A stretch of DNA of 64,000 bases from Xylocopa sonorina (Eukaryota; Arthropoda; Insecta; Hymenoptera; Apidae). Shown piece after piece: positions 38,101 to 53,196 of the stretch; position 1 is the first letter of the stretch; each line of letters starts with the position of its first letter. Position numbers and translations under genes: made by a program. The stretch lies in assembly GCF_050948175.1 (NCBI RefSeq), contig NW_027490115.1, positions 1,426,001-1,490,000 of the forward strand, given 5' to 3'. Under the pieces are notes generated by a model. That model was not told where the DNA came from. It was given only the letters and a program-made list of their open reading frames with translations, and did not search any database.

Positions 38101-41100
38101 CAGATGTCTACGTATCGTAGCAATAGAGTTCTTATGATTTCTAAAACGCGATATCGCATCTCATTTCTATGGTTTATGGTAAGATATAATATGATTTGCG
38201 AAGTGTCATGTATTCCTCGTCTACACTTCAAATGAAAGTAAATGCGACACTTCCTTGCAAGGAAATAGCGTCTGCAGATGTCTACGTATCGCAGCAATAG
38301 AGTTCTTATGATTCATAAAACGCGATATCGCATCTTATTTCTATGGTTTATGGTAAGATATAATATGATTTGCGAAGTGTCATGTATTCCTCGTCTACAC
38401 TTCATATGAATGTAAATGCGACACTTCCATTCAAGGAAATAGCGTTTGCAGATGTCTACCTATCGTAGCAATAGAGTTCTAGTGCTTCTTAAAACGCGAT
38501 ATTGCATCTCATATCTATGTTTCATGATAAGATATAATATTCATTGAGAAGTGTTATGCATTCCTCGTCTACGATTCAAATGAATGTAAATGCGACACTT
38601 CCTTGCCAGGAAATAGCGTTTGCAGATGTCTACGTATCGTAGCAATGGAGTTCTTATGATACCTAAAACCCGATATCGCATCTCACTTCTATGTTTCATG
38701 GTAAGATATAATATGATTTGCGAAGTGTCATGTATTCCTCGTCTACACTTCATATGAATGTAAATGCGACACTTCCTTGCAAGGAAATAGCGTTTGCAGA
38801 TGTCTACCTATCGTAGCAATAGAGTTCTAGTGCTTCTTAAAACGCGATATTGCATCTCATATCTATGTTTCATGATAAGATATAATATTCATTGAGAAGT
38901 GTTATGCATTCCTCGTATACGATTCAAATGAATGTAAATGCGACACTTCCTTGCTAGGAAATAGCGTCTGCAGATGTCTAGGTATCGTAACAATAGAGTT
39001 CAAATGCTTCTTAAAACTAGATATTGCATCTCATACCTATGTCTCATGATAAGATATAATATTCATTGCGAAGTGTTATGCATTCCTCGTATACGATTCA
39101 AATGAGTGTATATGCGACACTTCCTTGCAAGGAAATAGCGTTTGCAGATGTCTACGTATCGTAGCAGTAGAGCTCTTATGATTCTTAAAATGCGATATCG
39201 AGTCTCATTTCTATGTTTCATGGCAAGAAATAATGTGATTTGCGAAGTGTTATGCATTCCTCGTCTACACTTCAAATGAATGTAAATGCGACACTTCCAT
39301 GCAAGGAAATAGCGTTTGCAGATTCCTACGTATCGTAGCAATAGATTTCTAATGCTTCTTAAAACGCGATATCGCATCTCATTTCCATGTTTCATGGTAA
39401 GATATAATATGATTTGCGAAGTGTTATGAATTCCTCGTCTACACTTCAAATGAATGTAAATGCGACACTTCCTTGCAAAGAAATAGCGTTTGCAGATGTC
39501 TACGTATCGTAGCAATAGATTATTAATGCTACTTAAAACGCGATATCGCATCTCATTTCTATGTTTCATGGTAAGATATAATATGATTGGCGAACTCTTA
39601 TGCATTCCACGTCTACACTTCAAATGAATGTAAATGCGACACTTCTTTGCTAGGAAATAGCGTCTGCAGATGTCTAGGTATCGCAGCAATGGAGTTCGAA
39701 TGCTTCTTAAAACGAGATATTGCATCTCATATCTATGTTTCATGATAAGATATAATATTCATTGCGAAGTGTTATGCATTCCTCGTACACGATTCAAATG
39801 AATGTAAATGCGACACTTCCTTGCAAGGAAATAGCGTTTGCAGATGTCTACGCATCGTAGCAATAGTGTTCTTATGATTCTTAAAACGCAATACCGCATC
39901 TCATTTCAATGTTTCATGGTAAGATATAATATGATTTGCGAAGTGTTATGTATTCCTCGTCTACACTTCAAATGAATGTAAATGCGACACTTCCATGCAA
40001 GGAAATAGCGTTTGCAGATTTCTACGTATCGTAGCAATAGATTTCTAATGCTTCTTAAAACGCGATATCGCATCCCATTTCTATGTTTCATGGTAAGATA
40101 TAATATGATTTGCGAAGTGTTATGTATTCCTCGTCTACACTTCAAATGAATGTAAATGCGACACTTCCTTGCAAAGAAATAGCGTTTGCAGATGTCTACG
40201 TATCGTAGCAATAGATTACTAATGCTACTTAAAACGCGATATCGCATCACATTTCTATGTTTCATGGTAAGATAATATATGATTTGCGAAGTGTCACGTA
40301 TTCCTCGTCTACACTTCAAATGAATGTAAATGCGACACTTCTTTGCTAGGAAATAGCGACTGCAGATGTCTAGGTATCGTAGCAATAGAGTTCAAATGCT
40401 TCTTAAAACGAGATATTGCATCTCATATCTATGTTTCATAATAAGATATAATATTCATTGCGAAGTGTTATGCATTCCTCGTATACGATTCAAATGAATG
40501 TAAATGCGACACTTCCGTGCAAGGAACTAGCGTTTGCAGATTTCTACGTATCGTAGTAATAGGTTTCTAATGCTTCTTAAAACGCGATATCGCATCTCAT
40601 TTCTATGTTTCATGGTGAGATATAATATGATTTGCGAAGTGTTTTGTATTCCTCGTCCACACTTCAAATGAATGTAAATGCGACACTTCCTTGCAAAGAA
40701 ATAGCGTTTGCAGATGTCTACGTATCGTAGCAATAGATTACTAATGCTACTTAAAACGCGATATCGCATCTCATTTCTATGTTTCATGGTAAGATATAAT
40801 GTGATTTGCGAAGTGTTATGTATTCCTCGTCTACATTTCAAATGAATGTAAATGCGACACTTCCTTGCAAGGAAATAGCGTTTGCAGATGTCTACCTATC
40901 GTAGCAATAGGGTTCTAATGCTTCTTAGAACGCGATATCGCATCTCATTTCTTTGTTTCATGGTAAGATATAATATGATTTGCGAAGTGTTCTGTATTCC
41001 TCGTCTACACTTCAAATGAATGTAAATGCAACACTTCCTTGCAAGGAAATAGCGTTTGCTGATGTCTACGTATCGTAGCAATAGATTACTAATGCTACTT

Positions 41101-41737
41101 AAAACGCGATATCGCATCTCATTTCTATGTTTCATGGTAAGATATAATATGATTGGCGATCTCTTATGTATTCCTCGTCTACACTTCAAATGAATGTAAA
41201 TGCGACACTTCTTTGCTAGGAAATAGCGTCTGCAGATTTCAAGGTATCGCAGCAATAGAGTTCTAATGCTTCTTAAAACGAGATATTGCATCTCATATCT
41301 ATGTTTCATGATAAGATATAATATTCATTGCGAAGTGTTATGCATTCCTCGTATTCGATTCAAATGAATGTAAATGCGACACTTCCTTGAAAGGAAATAG
41401 CGTTTGCAGATGTCTACCTATCGTAGCAATAGAGTTCTAGTGCTTCTTAAAACGCGATATTGCATCTCATATCTATGTTTCATGATAAGATATAATATTC
41501 ATTGAGAAGTGTTATGCATTCCTCGTCTACGATTCAAATGAATGTAAATGCGACACTTCCTTGCCAGGAAATAGCGTTTGCAGATGTCTAGGTATCGTAG
41601 CAATAGAGTTCAAATGCTTCTTAAAACGAGATATTGCATTTCATATTTTTGTTTCATGATAAGATATAATATTCATTGCGAAGTGTTACGTATTCCTCGT
41701 CTACACTTCAAATGAATGTAAATGCGACACTTCCTTG
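34790..41737 (+). repeat. Large 42-monomer-offset duplication, copy 1
   Basis: About 6.95 kb (40 monomers) matches 42098-49045 at an offset of 7308 bp. Five substitutions were noticed: TTTGCGAAG/TTTGGGAAG near 35764, ACTAGATATT/ACTAGGTATT near 39020, ATTATTAATG/ATTACTAATG near 39531, TATCGTAG/TATAGTAG near 40726 and TTTCAAGG/TTTCTAGG near 41237. Identity is therefore roughly 99.9% by eye. Both edges fall inside monomers: near 34790 by GTAAATGCG with TTGCAAGG against GTGAATGCG with CGCTAGG, and near 41737 by TTGCAAGG against TTGCCAGG. Confidence 0.93.
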
Positions 41738-42097
41738 CAAGGAAATAGCGTCTGCAGATGTCTACGTATCGCAGCAATAGAGTTCTTATGATTCTTAAAA
41801 CGCGATATCGCATCTTATTTTTATGGTTTATGGTAAGATATAATATGATTTGCGAAGTGTCATGTATTCCTCGTCTACACTTCATATGAATGTAAATGCG
41901 ACACTTCCTTGCAAGGAAACAGCGTTTGCAGATGTCTACGTATCGTAGCAATGGAGTTCTTACGATACTTAAAACGCGATATCGCATCTCATTTCTATGT
42001 TTCATGGTAAGAAATAATATGATTTGCGAACTGTTATGTATTCCTCGTCTACACTTCAAATGAATGTGAATGCGACACTTCCTCGCTAGGAAATAGC

Positions 42098-45000
42098 GTC
42101 TGCAGATGTCTACGTATCGCAGCAATAGAGTTCTTATGATTCTTAAAACGCGATACCGCATCTTATTTCTATGGTTTATGGTAAGATATAATATGATTTG
42201 CGAAGTGTCATGTATTCCTCGTCTACACTTCATATGAATGTAAATGCGACACTTCCATTCAAGGAAATAGCGTTTGCAGATGTCTACCTATCGTAGCAAT
42301 AGAGTTCTAGTGCTTCTTAAAACGCGATATTGCATCTCATATCTATGTTTCATGATAAGATATAATATTCATTGAGAAGTGTTATGCATTCCTCGTCAAC
42401 GATTCAAATGAATGTAAATGCGACACTTCCTTGCCAGGAAATAGCGTTTGCAGATGTCTACGTATCGTAGCAATGGAGTTCTTATGATACTTAAAACCCG
42501 ATATCGTATCTCATTTCTATGTTTCATGGTAAGATATAATATGATTTGCGAAGTGTCATGTATTCCTCGTCTACACTTCAAATGAATGTAAATGCGACAC
42601 TTCCTTGCTAGGAAATAGCGTCTGCAGATGTCTAGGTATCGTAGTAATAGAGTTCAAATGCTTCTTAAAACTAGATATTGCGTCTCATATCTATGTTTCC
42701 TGATAAGATATAATACTCATTGCGAAGTGTTATGCATTCCTCGTATACGATTCAAATGAATGTAAATGCGACACTTCCTTGCTAGGAAATAGCGTCTGCA
42801 GATGTCTAGGTATCGTAGCAATAGAGTTCAAATGCTTCTTAAAACTAGATATTGCATTTCATATCTATGTTTCATGATAAGATATAATATTCATTGCGAA
42901 GTGTTATGCATTCCTCGTATACGATTCAAATGAATGTAAATGCGACACTTCCTTGCAAAGAAATAGCGTTTGCAGATGTCTGCGTATCGTAGCAATAGAT
43001 TTCTAATGCTTCTTAAAATGCGATATCGCATCCCATTTCTATGTTTCATGGTAAGATATAATATGATTTGGGAAGTGTCATGTATTCCCCGTCTACACTT
43101 CAAGCGAATGTAAATGCGATACTTCCTTGCAATTAAATAGAGTTTGCAGATGTCTACGTATCGAAGCAATAGTGTTCAAATGCTTCTTAAAACGAGATAT
43201 TGCATCTCATATCTATGTTTCATGATAAGATATAATATTCATTGCGAAGTGTTATGCATTCCTCGTATACGATTCAAATGAATGTAAATGCGACACTTCC
43301 TTGCTAGGAAATAGCGTCTGCAGATGTCTAGGTATCGTAGCAATAGAGTTCAAATGCTTCTTAAAACTAGATATTGCATTTCATATCTATGTTTCATGAT
43401 AAGATATAATATTCATTGCGAAGTGTTATGTATTCCTCGTCTACACTTCAAATGAATGTAAATGCGACACTTCCTTGCAAAGAAATAGCGTTTGCAGATG
43501 TCTACGTATCGTAGCAATAGATTACTAATGCTACTTAAAACGCGATATCGCATCTCATTTCTATGTTTCATGGTAAGATATAATATGATTTGCGAAGTGT
43601 TATGCATTCCTCGTATACGATTCAAATGAATGTAAATGCGACACTTCCTTGCAAAGAAATAGCGTTTGCAGATGTCTACGTATCGTAGCAATAGATTACT
43701 AATGCTACTTAAAACGCGATATCGCATCTCATTTCTATGTTTCATGGTAAGATATAATATGATTGGCGAACTCTTATGCATTCCACGTCTACACTTCAAA
43801 TGAATGTAAATGCGACACTTCTTTGCTAGGAAATAGTGTCTGCAGATGTCTAGGTATCGCAGCAATGTAGTTCGAATGCTTCTTAAAACGAGATATTGCA
43901 TCTCATATCTATGTTTCATGATAAGATATAATATTCATTGCGAAGTGTTATGCATTCCTCGTACACGATTCAAATGAATGTAAATGCGACACTTCCTTGC
44001 AAGGAAATAGCGTTTGCAGATGTCTACGTATCGTAGCAATAGATTTCTAATGCTTCTTAAAACGCGATATCGCATCTCATTTCTATGTTTCATGGTAAGA
44101 TATAATATGATTTGCGAAGTGTTATGAATTCCTCGTCTACACTTCAAATGAATGTAAATGCGACACTTCCTTGCAAAGAAATAGCGTTTGCAGATGTCTA
44201 CGTATCGTAGCAATAGATTACTAATGCTACTTAAAACGCGATATCGCATCTCATTTCTATGTTTCATGGTAAGATATAATATGATTGGCGAACTCTTATG
44301 CATTCCACGTCTACACTTCAAATGAATGTAAATGCGACACTTCTTTGCTAGGAAATAGCGTCTGCAGATGTCTAGGTATCGCAGCAATGGAGTTCGAATG
44401 CTTCTTAAAACGAGATATTGCATCTCATTTCTATGTTTCATGGTAAGATATAATATGATTTGCGAAGTGTCATGTATTCCTCGTCTACACTTCATATGAA
44501 TGTAAATGCGACACTTCCTTGCAAGGAAATAGCGTTTGCAGATGTCTACCTATCGTAGCAATAGAGTTCTAGTGCTTCTTAAAACGCGATATCGCATCTC
44601 AATTCTATGTTTCATGGTAAGATATAATATGATTTGCGAAGTGTTATGTATTCCTCGTCTACACTTCAAATGAATGTAAATGCGACTCCTCCTTGCAAAG
44701 AAATAGCGTTTGCAGATGTCTACGTATCGTAGCAATAGAGTTCTCATGATTCTTAAAACGCGATATTGCATCTCATATCTATGTTTCATGATAAGATATA
44801 ATATTCATTGAGAAGTGTTATGCATTCCTCGTCTACGATTCAAATGAATGTAAATGCGACACTTCCTTGCCAGGAAATAGCGTTTGCAGATGTCTAGGTA
44901 TCGTAGCAATAGAGTTCAAATGCTTCTTAAAACGAGATATTGCATTTCATATTTTTGTTTCATGATAAGATATAATATGATTTGCGAAGTGTTATGTATT

Positions 45001-48000
45001 CCTCGTCTACACTTCAAATGAATGTAAATGCGACTCCTCCTTGCAAAGAAATAGCGCTTGCAGATGTCTACGTATCGTAGCAATAGAGTTCTTATGATTC
45101 TTAAAACGCGATATCGAATCTCATTTCTATGTTTCATGGTAAGATATAATATGATTTGCGAAGTGTCATGTATTCCTCGTCTACACTTCATATGAATGTA
45201 AATGCGACACTTCCTTGCAAGGAAACAGCGTTTGCAGATGTCTACGTATCGTAGCAATGGAGTTCTTACGATACTTAAAACGCGATATCGCATCTCATTT
45301 CTATGTTTCATGGTAAGAAATAATATGATTTGCGAACTGTTATGTATTCCTCGTCTACACTTCAAATGAATGTGAATGCGACACTTCCTCGCTAGGAAAT
45401 AGCGTCTGCAGATGTCTACGTATCGTAGCAATAGAGTTCTTATGATTTCTAAAACGCGATATCGCATCTCATTTCTATGGTTTATGGTAAGATATAATAT
45501 GATTTGCGAAGTGTCATGTATTCCTCGTCTACACTTCAAATGAAAGTAAATGCGACACTTCCTTGCAAGGAAATAGCGTCTGCAGATGTCTACGTATCGC
45601 AGCAATAGAGTTCTTATGATTCATAAAACGCGATATCGCATCTTATTTCTATGGTTTATGGTAAGATATAATATGATTTGCGAAGTGTCATGTATTCCTC
45701 GTCTACACTTCATATGAATGTAAATGCGACACTTCCATTCAAGGAAATAGCGTTTGCAGATGTCTACCTATCGTAGCAATAGAGTTCTAGTGCTTCTTAA
45801 AACGCGATATTGCATCTCATATCTATGTTTCATGATAAGATATAATATTCATTGAGAAGTGTTATGCATTCCTCGTCTACGATTCAAATGAATGTAAATG
45901 CGACACTTCCTTGCCAGGAAATAGCGTTTGCAGATGTCTACGTATCGTAGCAATGGAGTTCTTATGATACCTAAAACCCGATATCGCATCTCACTTCTAT
46001 GTTTCATGGTAAGATATAATATGATTTGCGAAGTGTCATGTATTCCTCGTCTACACTTCATATGAATGTAAATGCGACACTTCCTTGCAAGGAAATAGCG
46101 TTTGCAGATGTCTACCTATCGTAGCAATAGAGTTCTAGTGCTTCTTAAAACGCGATATTGCATCTCATATCTATGTTTCATGATAAGATATAATATTCAT
46201 TGAGAAGTGTTATGCATTCCTCGTATACGATTCAAATGAATGTAAATGCGACACTTCCTTGCTAGGAAATAGCGTCTGCAGATGTCTAGGTATCGTAACA
46301 ATAGAGTTCAAATGCTTCTTAAAACTAGGTATTGCATCTCATACCTATGTCTCATGATAAGATATAATATTCATTGCGAAGTGTTATGCATTCCTCGTAT
46401 ACGATTCAAATGAGTGTATATGCGACACTTCCTTGCAAGGAAATAGCGTTTGCAGATGTCTACGTATCGTAGCAGTAGAGCTCTTATGATTCTTAAAATG
46501 CGATATCGAGTCTCATTTCTATGTTTCATGGCAAGAAATAATGTGATTTGCGAAGTGTTATGCATTCCTCGTCTACACTTCAAATGAATGTAAATGCGAC
46601 ACTTCCATGCAAGGAAATAGCGTTTGCAGATTCCTACGTATCGTAGCAATAGATTTCTAATGCTTCTTAAAACGCGATATCGCATCTCATTTCCATGTTT
46701 CATGGTAAGATATAATATGATTTGCGAAGTGTTATGAATTCCTCGTCTACACTTCAAATGAATGTAAATGCGACACTTCCTTGCAAAGAAATAGCGTTTG
46801 CAGATGTCTACGTATCGTAGCAATAGATTACTAATGCTACTTAAAACGCGATATCGCATCTCATTTCTATGTTTCATGGTAAGATATAATATGATTGGCG
46901 AACTCTTATGCATTCCACGTCTACACTTCAAATGAATGTAAATGCGACACTTCTTTGCTAGGAAATAGCGTCTGCAGATGTCTAGGTATCGCAGCAATGG
47001 AGTTCGAATGCTTCTTAAAACGAGATATTGCATCTCATATCTATGTTTCATGATAAGATATAATATTCATTGCGAAGTGTTATGCATTCCTCGTACACGA
47101 TTCAAATGAATGTAAATGCGACACTTCCTTGCAAGGAAATAGCGTTTGCAGATGTCTACGCATCGTAGCAATAGTGTTCTTATGATTCTTAAAACGCAAT
47201 ACCGCATCTCATTTCAATGTTTCATGGTAAGATATAATATGATTTGCGAAGTGTTATGTATTCCTCGTCTACACTTCAAATGAATGTAAATGCGACACTT
47301 CCATGCAAGGAAATAGCGTTTGCAGATTTCTACGTATCGTAGCAATAGATTTCTAATGCTTCTTAAAACGCGATATCGCATCCCATTTCTATGTTTCATG
47401 GTAAGATATAATATGATTTGCGAAGTGTTATGTATTCCTCGTCTACACTTCAAATGAATGTAAATGCGACACTTCCTTGCAAAGAAATAGCGTTTGCAGA
47501 TGTCTACGTATCGTAGCAATAGATTACTAATGCTACTTAAAACGCGATATCGCATCACATTTCTATGTTTCATGGTAAGATAATATATGATTTGCGAAGT
47601 GTCACGTATTCCTCGTCTACACTTCAAATGAATGTAAATGCGACACTTCTTTGCTAGGAAATAGCGACTGCAGATGTCTAGGTATCGTAGCAATAGAGTT
47701 CAAATGCTTCTTAAAACGAGATATTGCATCTCATATCTATGTTTCATAATAAGATATAATATTCATTGCGAAGTGTTATGCATTCCTCGTATACGATTCA
47801 AATGAATGTAAATGCGACACTTCCGTGCAAGGAACTAGCGTTTGCAGATTTCTACGTATCGTAGTAATAGGTTTCTAATGCTTCTTAAAACGCGATATCG
47901 CATCTCATTTCTATGTTTCATGGTGAGATATAATATGATTTGCGAAGTGTTTTGTATTCCTCGTCCACACTTCAAATGAATGTAAATGCGACACTTCCTT

Positions 48001-49045
48001 GCAAAGAAATAGCGTTTGCAGATGTCTACGTATAGTAGCAATAGATTACTAATGCTACTTAAAACGCGATATCGCATCTCATTTCTATGTTTCATGGTAA
48101 GATATAATGTGATTTGCGAAGTGTTATGTATTCCTCGTCTACATTTCAAATGAATGTAAATGCGACACTTCCTTGCAAGGAAATAGCGTTTGCAGATGTC
48201 TACCTATCGTAGCAATAGGGTTCTAATGCTTCTTAGAACGCGATATCGCATCTCATTTCTTTGTTTCATGGTAAGATATAATATGATTTGCGAAGTGTTC
48301 TGTATTCCTCGTCTACACTTCAAATGAATGTAAATGCAACACTTCCTTGCAAGGAAATAGCGTTTGCTGATGTCTACGTATCGTAGCAATAGATTACTAA
48401 TGCTACTTAAAACGCGATATCGCATCTCATTTCTATGTTTCATGGTAAGATATAATATGATTGGCGATCTCTTATGTATTCCTCGTCTACACTTCAAATG
48501 AATGTAAATGCGACACTTCTTTGCTAGGAAATAGCGTCTGCAGATTTCTAGGTATCGCAGCAATAGAGTTCTAATGCTTCTTAAAACGAGATATTGCATC
48601 TCATATCTATGTTTCATGATAAGATATAATATTCATTGCGAAGTGTTATGCATTCCTCGTATTCGATTCAAATGAATGTAAATGCGACACTTCCTTGAAA
48701 GGAAATAGCGTTTGCAGATGTCTACCTATCGTAGCAATAGAGTTCTAGTGCTTCTTAAAACGCGATATTGCATCTCATATCTATGTTTCATGATAAGATA
48801 TAATATTCATTGAGAAGTGTTATGCATTCCTCGTCTACGATTCAAATGAATGTAAATGCGACACTTCCTTGCCAGGAAATAGCGTTTGCAGATGTCTAGG
48901 TATCGTAGCAATAGAGTTCAAATGCTTCTTAAAACGAGATATTGCATTTCATATTTTTGTTTCATGATAAGATATAATATTCATTGCGAAGTGTTATGTA
49001 TTCCTCGTCTACACTTCAAATGAATGTAAATGCGACACTTCCTTG
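42098..49045 (+). repeat. Large 42-monomer-offset duplication, copy 2
   Basis: Partner of 34790-41737. Between the copies lies about 360 bp (41738-42097), close to two monomers, which resembles the 29.6-29.9 kb and 53.6-53.8 kb sequence. Near identity over 40 units, when neighbouring monomers differ by many bases, shows that the block was copied as a whole and recently, unless the assembly duplicated it. Confidence 0.93.
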
Positions 49046-50980
49046 CCAGGAAATAGCGTCTGCAGATGTCTACGTATCGTAGCAATGGAGTTCTTATGAT
49101 ACCTAAAACCCGATATCGCATCTCACTTCTATGTTTCATGGTAAGATATAATATGATTTGCGAAGTGTCATGTATTCCTCGTCTACACTTCATATGAATG
49201 TAAATGCGACACTTCCTTGCAAGGAAATAGCGTTTGCAGATGTCTACCTATCGTAGCAATAGAGTTCTAGTGCTTCTTAAAACGCGATATTGCATCTCAT
49301 ATCTATATTTCATGATAAGATATAATATTCATTGAGAAGTGTTATGCATTCCTCGTCTACGATTCAAATGAATGTAAATGCGACACTTCCTTGCTAGGAA
49401 ATAGCGTCTGCAGATGTCTATGTATCGTAACAATGGAGTTCAAATGCTTCTTAAAACTAGATATTGCATCTCATATCTATGTCTCATGATAAGATATAAT
49501 ATTCATTGCGAAGTGTTATGCATTCCTCGTATACGATTCAAATGAATGTAAATGCGACACTACCTTGCATGGAAATAGCGTTTGCGGTTGTCTACGTATC
49601 GTAGCAATAGAGTTCTTATGATTCTTAAAACGCGATATCGCAGCCCATTTCTATGTTTCATGGTAAGATATAATATGATTTGCGAAGTGTTATGTATTCC
49701 TCGTCTACGATTCAAATGAATGTAAATGCGACACTTCCTTGCCAGGAAATAGCGTTTGCAGATGTCTACGTATCGTAGCAATGGAGTTCTTATGATTCTT
49801 AAAACGCGATATAGCAGCCTATTTCTATGTTTCATGGTAAGATATAATATGATTTGCGAAGTGTTATGTATTCCTCGTCTACGCTTCAAATGAATGTGAA
49901 TGCGACACTTCCTCGCTAGGAAATAGCGTTTGCAGATGTCTACGTATCGTAGCAATAGAGTTCTTATGATTCTTATAACGCGATATCGTATCTCATTTCT
50001 ATGTTTTATGGTAAGATATAATATGATTTGCGAAGTGTTATGTATTCCTCGTCTACACTTCAAAGGAATGTAAATGCGACACTTCCTTGCAAGGAAATTG
50101 CGTTTGCAGATGTCTACCTATCGTAGCAATAGTGTTCTAATGCTTCATAAAACGCGATATCGCATCTCATTTCTTTGTTTCATGGTAAGATATAATATGA
50201 TTTGCGAAGTGTTTTGTATTCCTCGTCTACACTTCAAATGAATGTAAATGCGACACTTCCTTGCAAAGAAATAGCGTTTGCAGATGTCTACGTATCGTAG
50301 CAATAGATTTCTAATGCTTCTTAAAACGCGATAACGCATCTCATTTCTATGTTTCATGGTAAGATATAATATGATTTGCGAAGTGTTATGTATTCCTCGT
50401 ATACGATTCAAATGAATGTAAATGAGACACTTCCTTGCAAGGAAATAGCGTTTGCAGATGTCTACGCATCGTAGCAATAGGGTACTTATGATTCTTAAAA
50501 CGCAATACCGCATCTCATTTCTATGTTTCATTGTAAGATATAATATGATTTGCGAAGTGTTATGCATTCCTCGTATACGATTCAAATGAATGTAAATGCG
50601 ACACTTCCTTGCAAGGAAATAGCGTTTGCAGATGTCTACGCATCGTAGCAATAGAGTTCTTATGATTCTTAAAACGTAATACCGCATCTCATTTCTATGT
50701 TTCATGGTAAGATATAATATGATTTGCGAAGTGTCATGTATTCCTCGTCTACACTTCAAATGAATGTAAATGCGTCACTTCTTTGCTAGGAAATAGCGTC
50801 TGCAGATGTCAAGGTATCGTAGCAATAGAGTTCAAATGCTTCTTAAAACGAGATATTGCATCTCATATCTATGTTTCATGATAAGATATAATATTCATTG
50901 CGAAGTGTTATGCATTCCTCGTATACGATTCAAATGAATGCAAATGCGACACTTCCTTGCAAGGAAATAGCGTTTGCAGA
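49040..50980 (+). repeat. 105-monomer-offset duplicate, copy 2
   Basis: Partner of 30770-32535 with one extra monomer at about 50281-50454 of TTCTAATGC B type carrying GCGATAACGC. The left edge at about 49045 is exactly where the 6.95 kb duplication ends, so one recombination join defines both. Confidence 0.88.
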
Positions 50981-51966
50981 TGTCTACCTATCGTAGCAAT
51001 AGAGTTCTAGTGCTTCTTAAAACGCGATATTGCATCTCATATCTATGTTTCATGATAAGATATAATATTCATTGAGAAGTGTTATGCATTCCTCGTCTAC
51101 GATTCAAATGAATGTAAATGCGACACTTCCTTGCCAGGAAATAGCGTTTGCAGATGTCTACGTATCGTAGCAATGGAGTTCTTATGATACTTAAAACCCG
51201 ATATCGTATCTCATTTCTATGTTTCATGGTAAGATATAATATGATTTGCGAAGTGTCATGTATTCCTCGTCTACACTTCAAATGAATGTAAATGCGACAC
51301 TTCCTTGCTAGGAAATAGCGTCTGCAGATGTCTAGGTATCGTAGTAATAGAGTTCAAATGCTTCTTAAAACTAGATATTGCGTCTCATATCTATGTTTCC
51401 TGATAAGATATAATACTCATTGCGAAGTGTTATGCATTCCTCGTATACGATTCAAATGAATGTAAATGCGACACTTCCTTGCTAGGAAATAGCGTCTGCA
51501 GATGTCTAGGTATCGTAGCAATAGAGTTCAAATGCTTCTTAAAACTAGATATTGCATTTCATATCTATGTTTCATGATAAGATATAATATTCATTGCGAA
51601 GTGTTATGCATTCCTCGTATACGATTCAAATGAATGTAAATGCGACACTTCCTTGCAAAGAAATAGCGTTTGCAGATGTCTGCGTATCGTAGCAATACAT
51701 TTCTAATGCTTCTTAAAATGCGATATCGCATCCCATTTCTATGTTTCATGGTAAGATATAATATGATTTGCGAAGTGTCATGTATTCCTCGTCTACACTT
51801 CAAGCGAATGTAAATGCGATACTTCCTTGCAATTAAATAGAGTTTGCAGATGTCTACGTATCGAAGCAATAGTGTTCAAATGCTTCTTAAAACGAGATAT
51901 TGCATCTCATATCTATGTTTCATGATAAGATATAATATTCATTGCGAAGTGTTATGCATTCCTCGT
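50973..51966 (+). repeat. Third copy of the 34.97-35.96 kb segment
   Basis: Matches 34965-35958 (offset 16008 bp, 92 units) and 42273-43266 (offset 8700 bp, 50 units). It has the markers ATATTGCGTCTC, TTCCTGATAAG, ATAATACTC, AGTGTTCAAATGC and TTGCAATTAAATAGAG. A private change is AATACATTTC near 51697. The copy stops near 51967, where CGTCTACG replaces CGTATACG. Confidence 0.88.
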
Positions 51967-53196
51967 CTACGATTCAAATGAATGTAAATGCGACACTTCC
52001 TTGCAAAGAAATAGCGTTTGCAGATGTCTACGTATCGTAGCAATAGATTACTAATGCTACTTAAAACGCGATATCGCATCTCATTTCTATGTTTCATGGT
52101 AAGATATAATATGATTGGCGAACTCTTATGCATTCCACGTCCACACTTCAAATGAATGTAAATGCGACACTTCCTTGCTAGGAAATAGCGTCTGCAGATG
52201 TCTAGGTATCGTAGCAATAGAGTTCAAATGCGTCTTATAACGAGATATTGCATCTCATATCTATGTTTCATGATAAGATATAATATTCATTGCGAAGTGT
52301 TATGCATTCCTCGTATACGATTCAAATGAATGTAAATGCGACACTTCCATGCAAGGAAATAGCGTTTGCAGATTTCTACGTATCGTAGTAATAGGTTTCT
52401 AATGCTTCTTAAAACGCGATATCGCATCTCATTTCTATGTTTCATGGTGAGATATAATATGATTTGCGAAGTGTTATGTATTCCTCGTCTACACTTCAAA
52501 TGAATGTAAATGCGACACTTCCTTGCAAAGAAATAGCGTTTGCAGATGTCTACGTATCGTAGCAATAGATTACTAATGCTACTTAAAACGCGATATCGCA
52601 TCTCATTTCTATGTTTCATGGTAAGATATAATATGATTGGCGAACTCTTATGCATTCCACGTCTACACTTCAAATGAATGTAAATGCGACACTTCTTTGC
52701 TAGGAAATAGTGTCTGCAGATGTCTAGGTATCGCAGCAATGTAGTTCGAATGCTTCTTAAAACGAGATATTGCATCTCATATCTATGTTTCATGATAAGA
52801 TATAATATTCATTGCGAAGTGTTATGCATTCCTCGTACACGATCCAAATGAATGTAAATGCGACACTTCCTTGCAAGGAAATAGCGTTTGCAGATGTCCA
52901 CCTATCGTAGCAATAGGGTTCTAATGCTTCTTAGAACGCGATATCGCATCTCATTTCTTTGTTTCATGGTAAGATATAATATGATTTGCGAAGTGTTATG
53001 TATTCCTCGTATACGATTCAAATGAATGTAAATGCGACACTTCCTTGCTAGGAAATAGCGTCTGCAGATGTCTACGCATCGTAGCAATAGGGTTCTTATG
53101 ATTCTTAAAACGCAATACCGCATCTCATTTCTATGTTTCATGGTAAGATATAATATGATTGACGAAGTGTTATGCATTCCTCGTATTCGATTCAAA

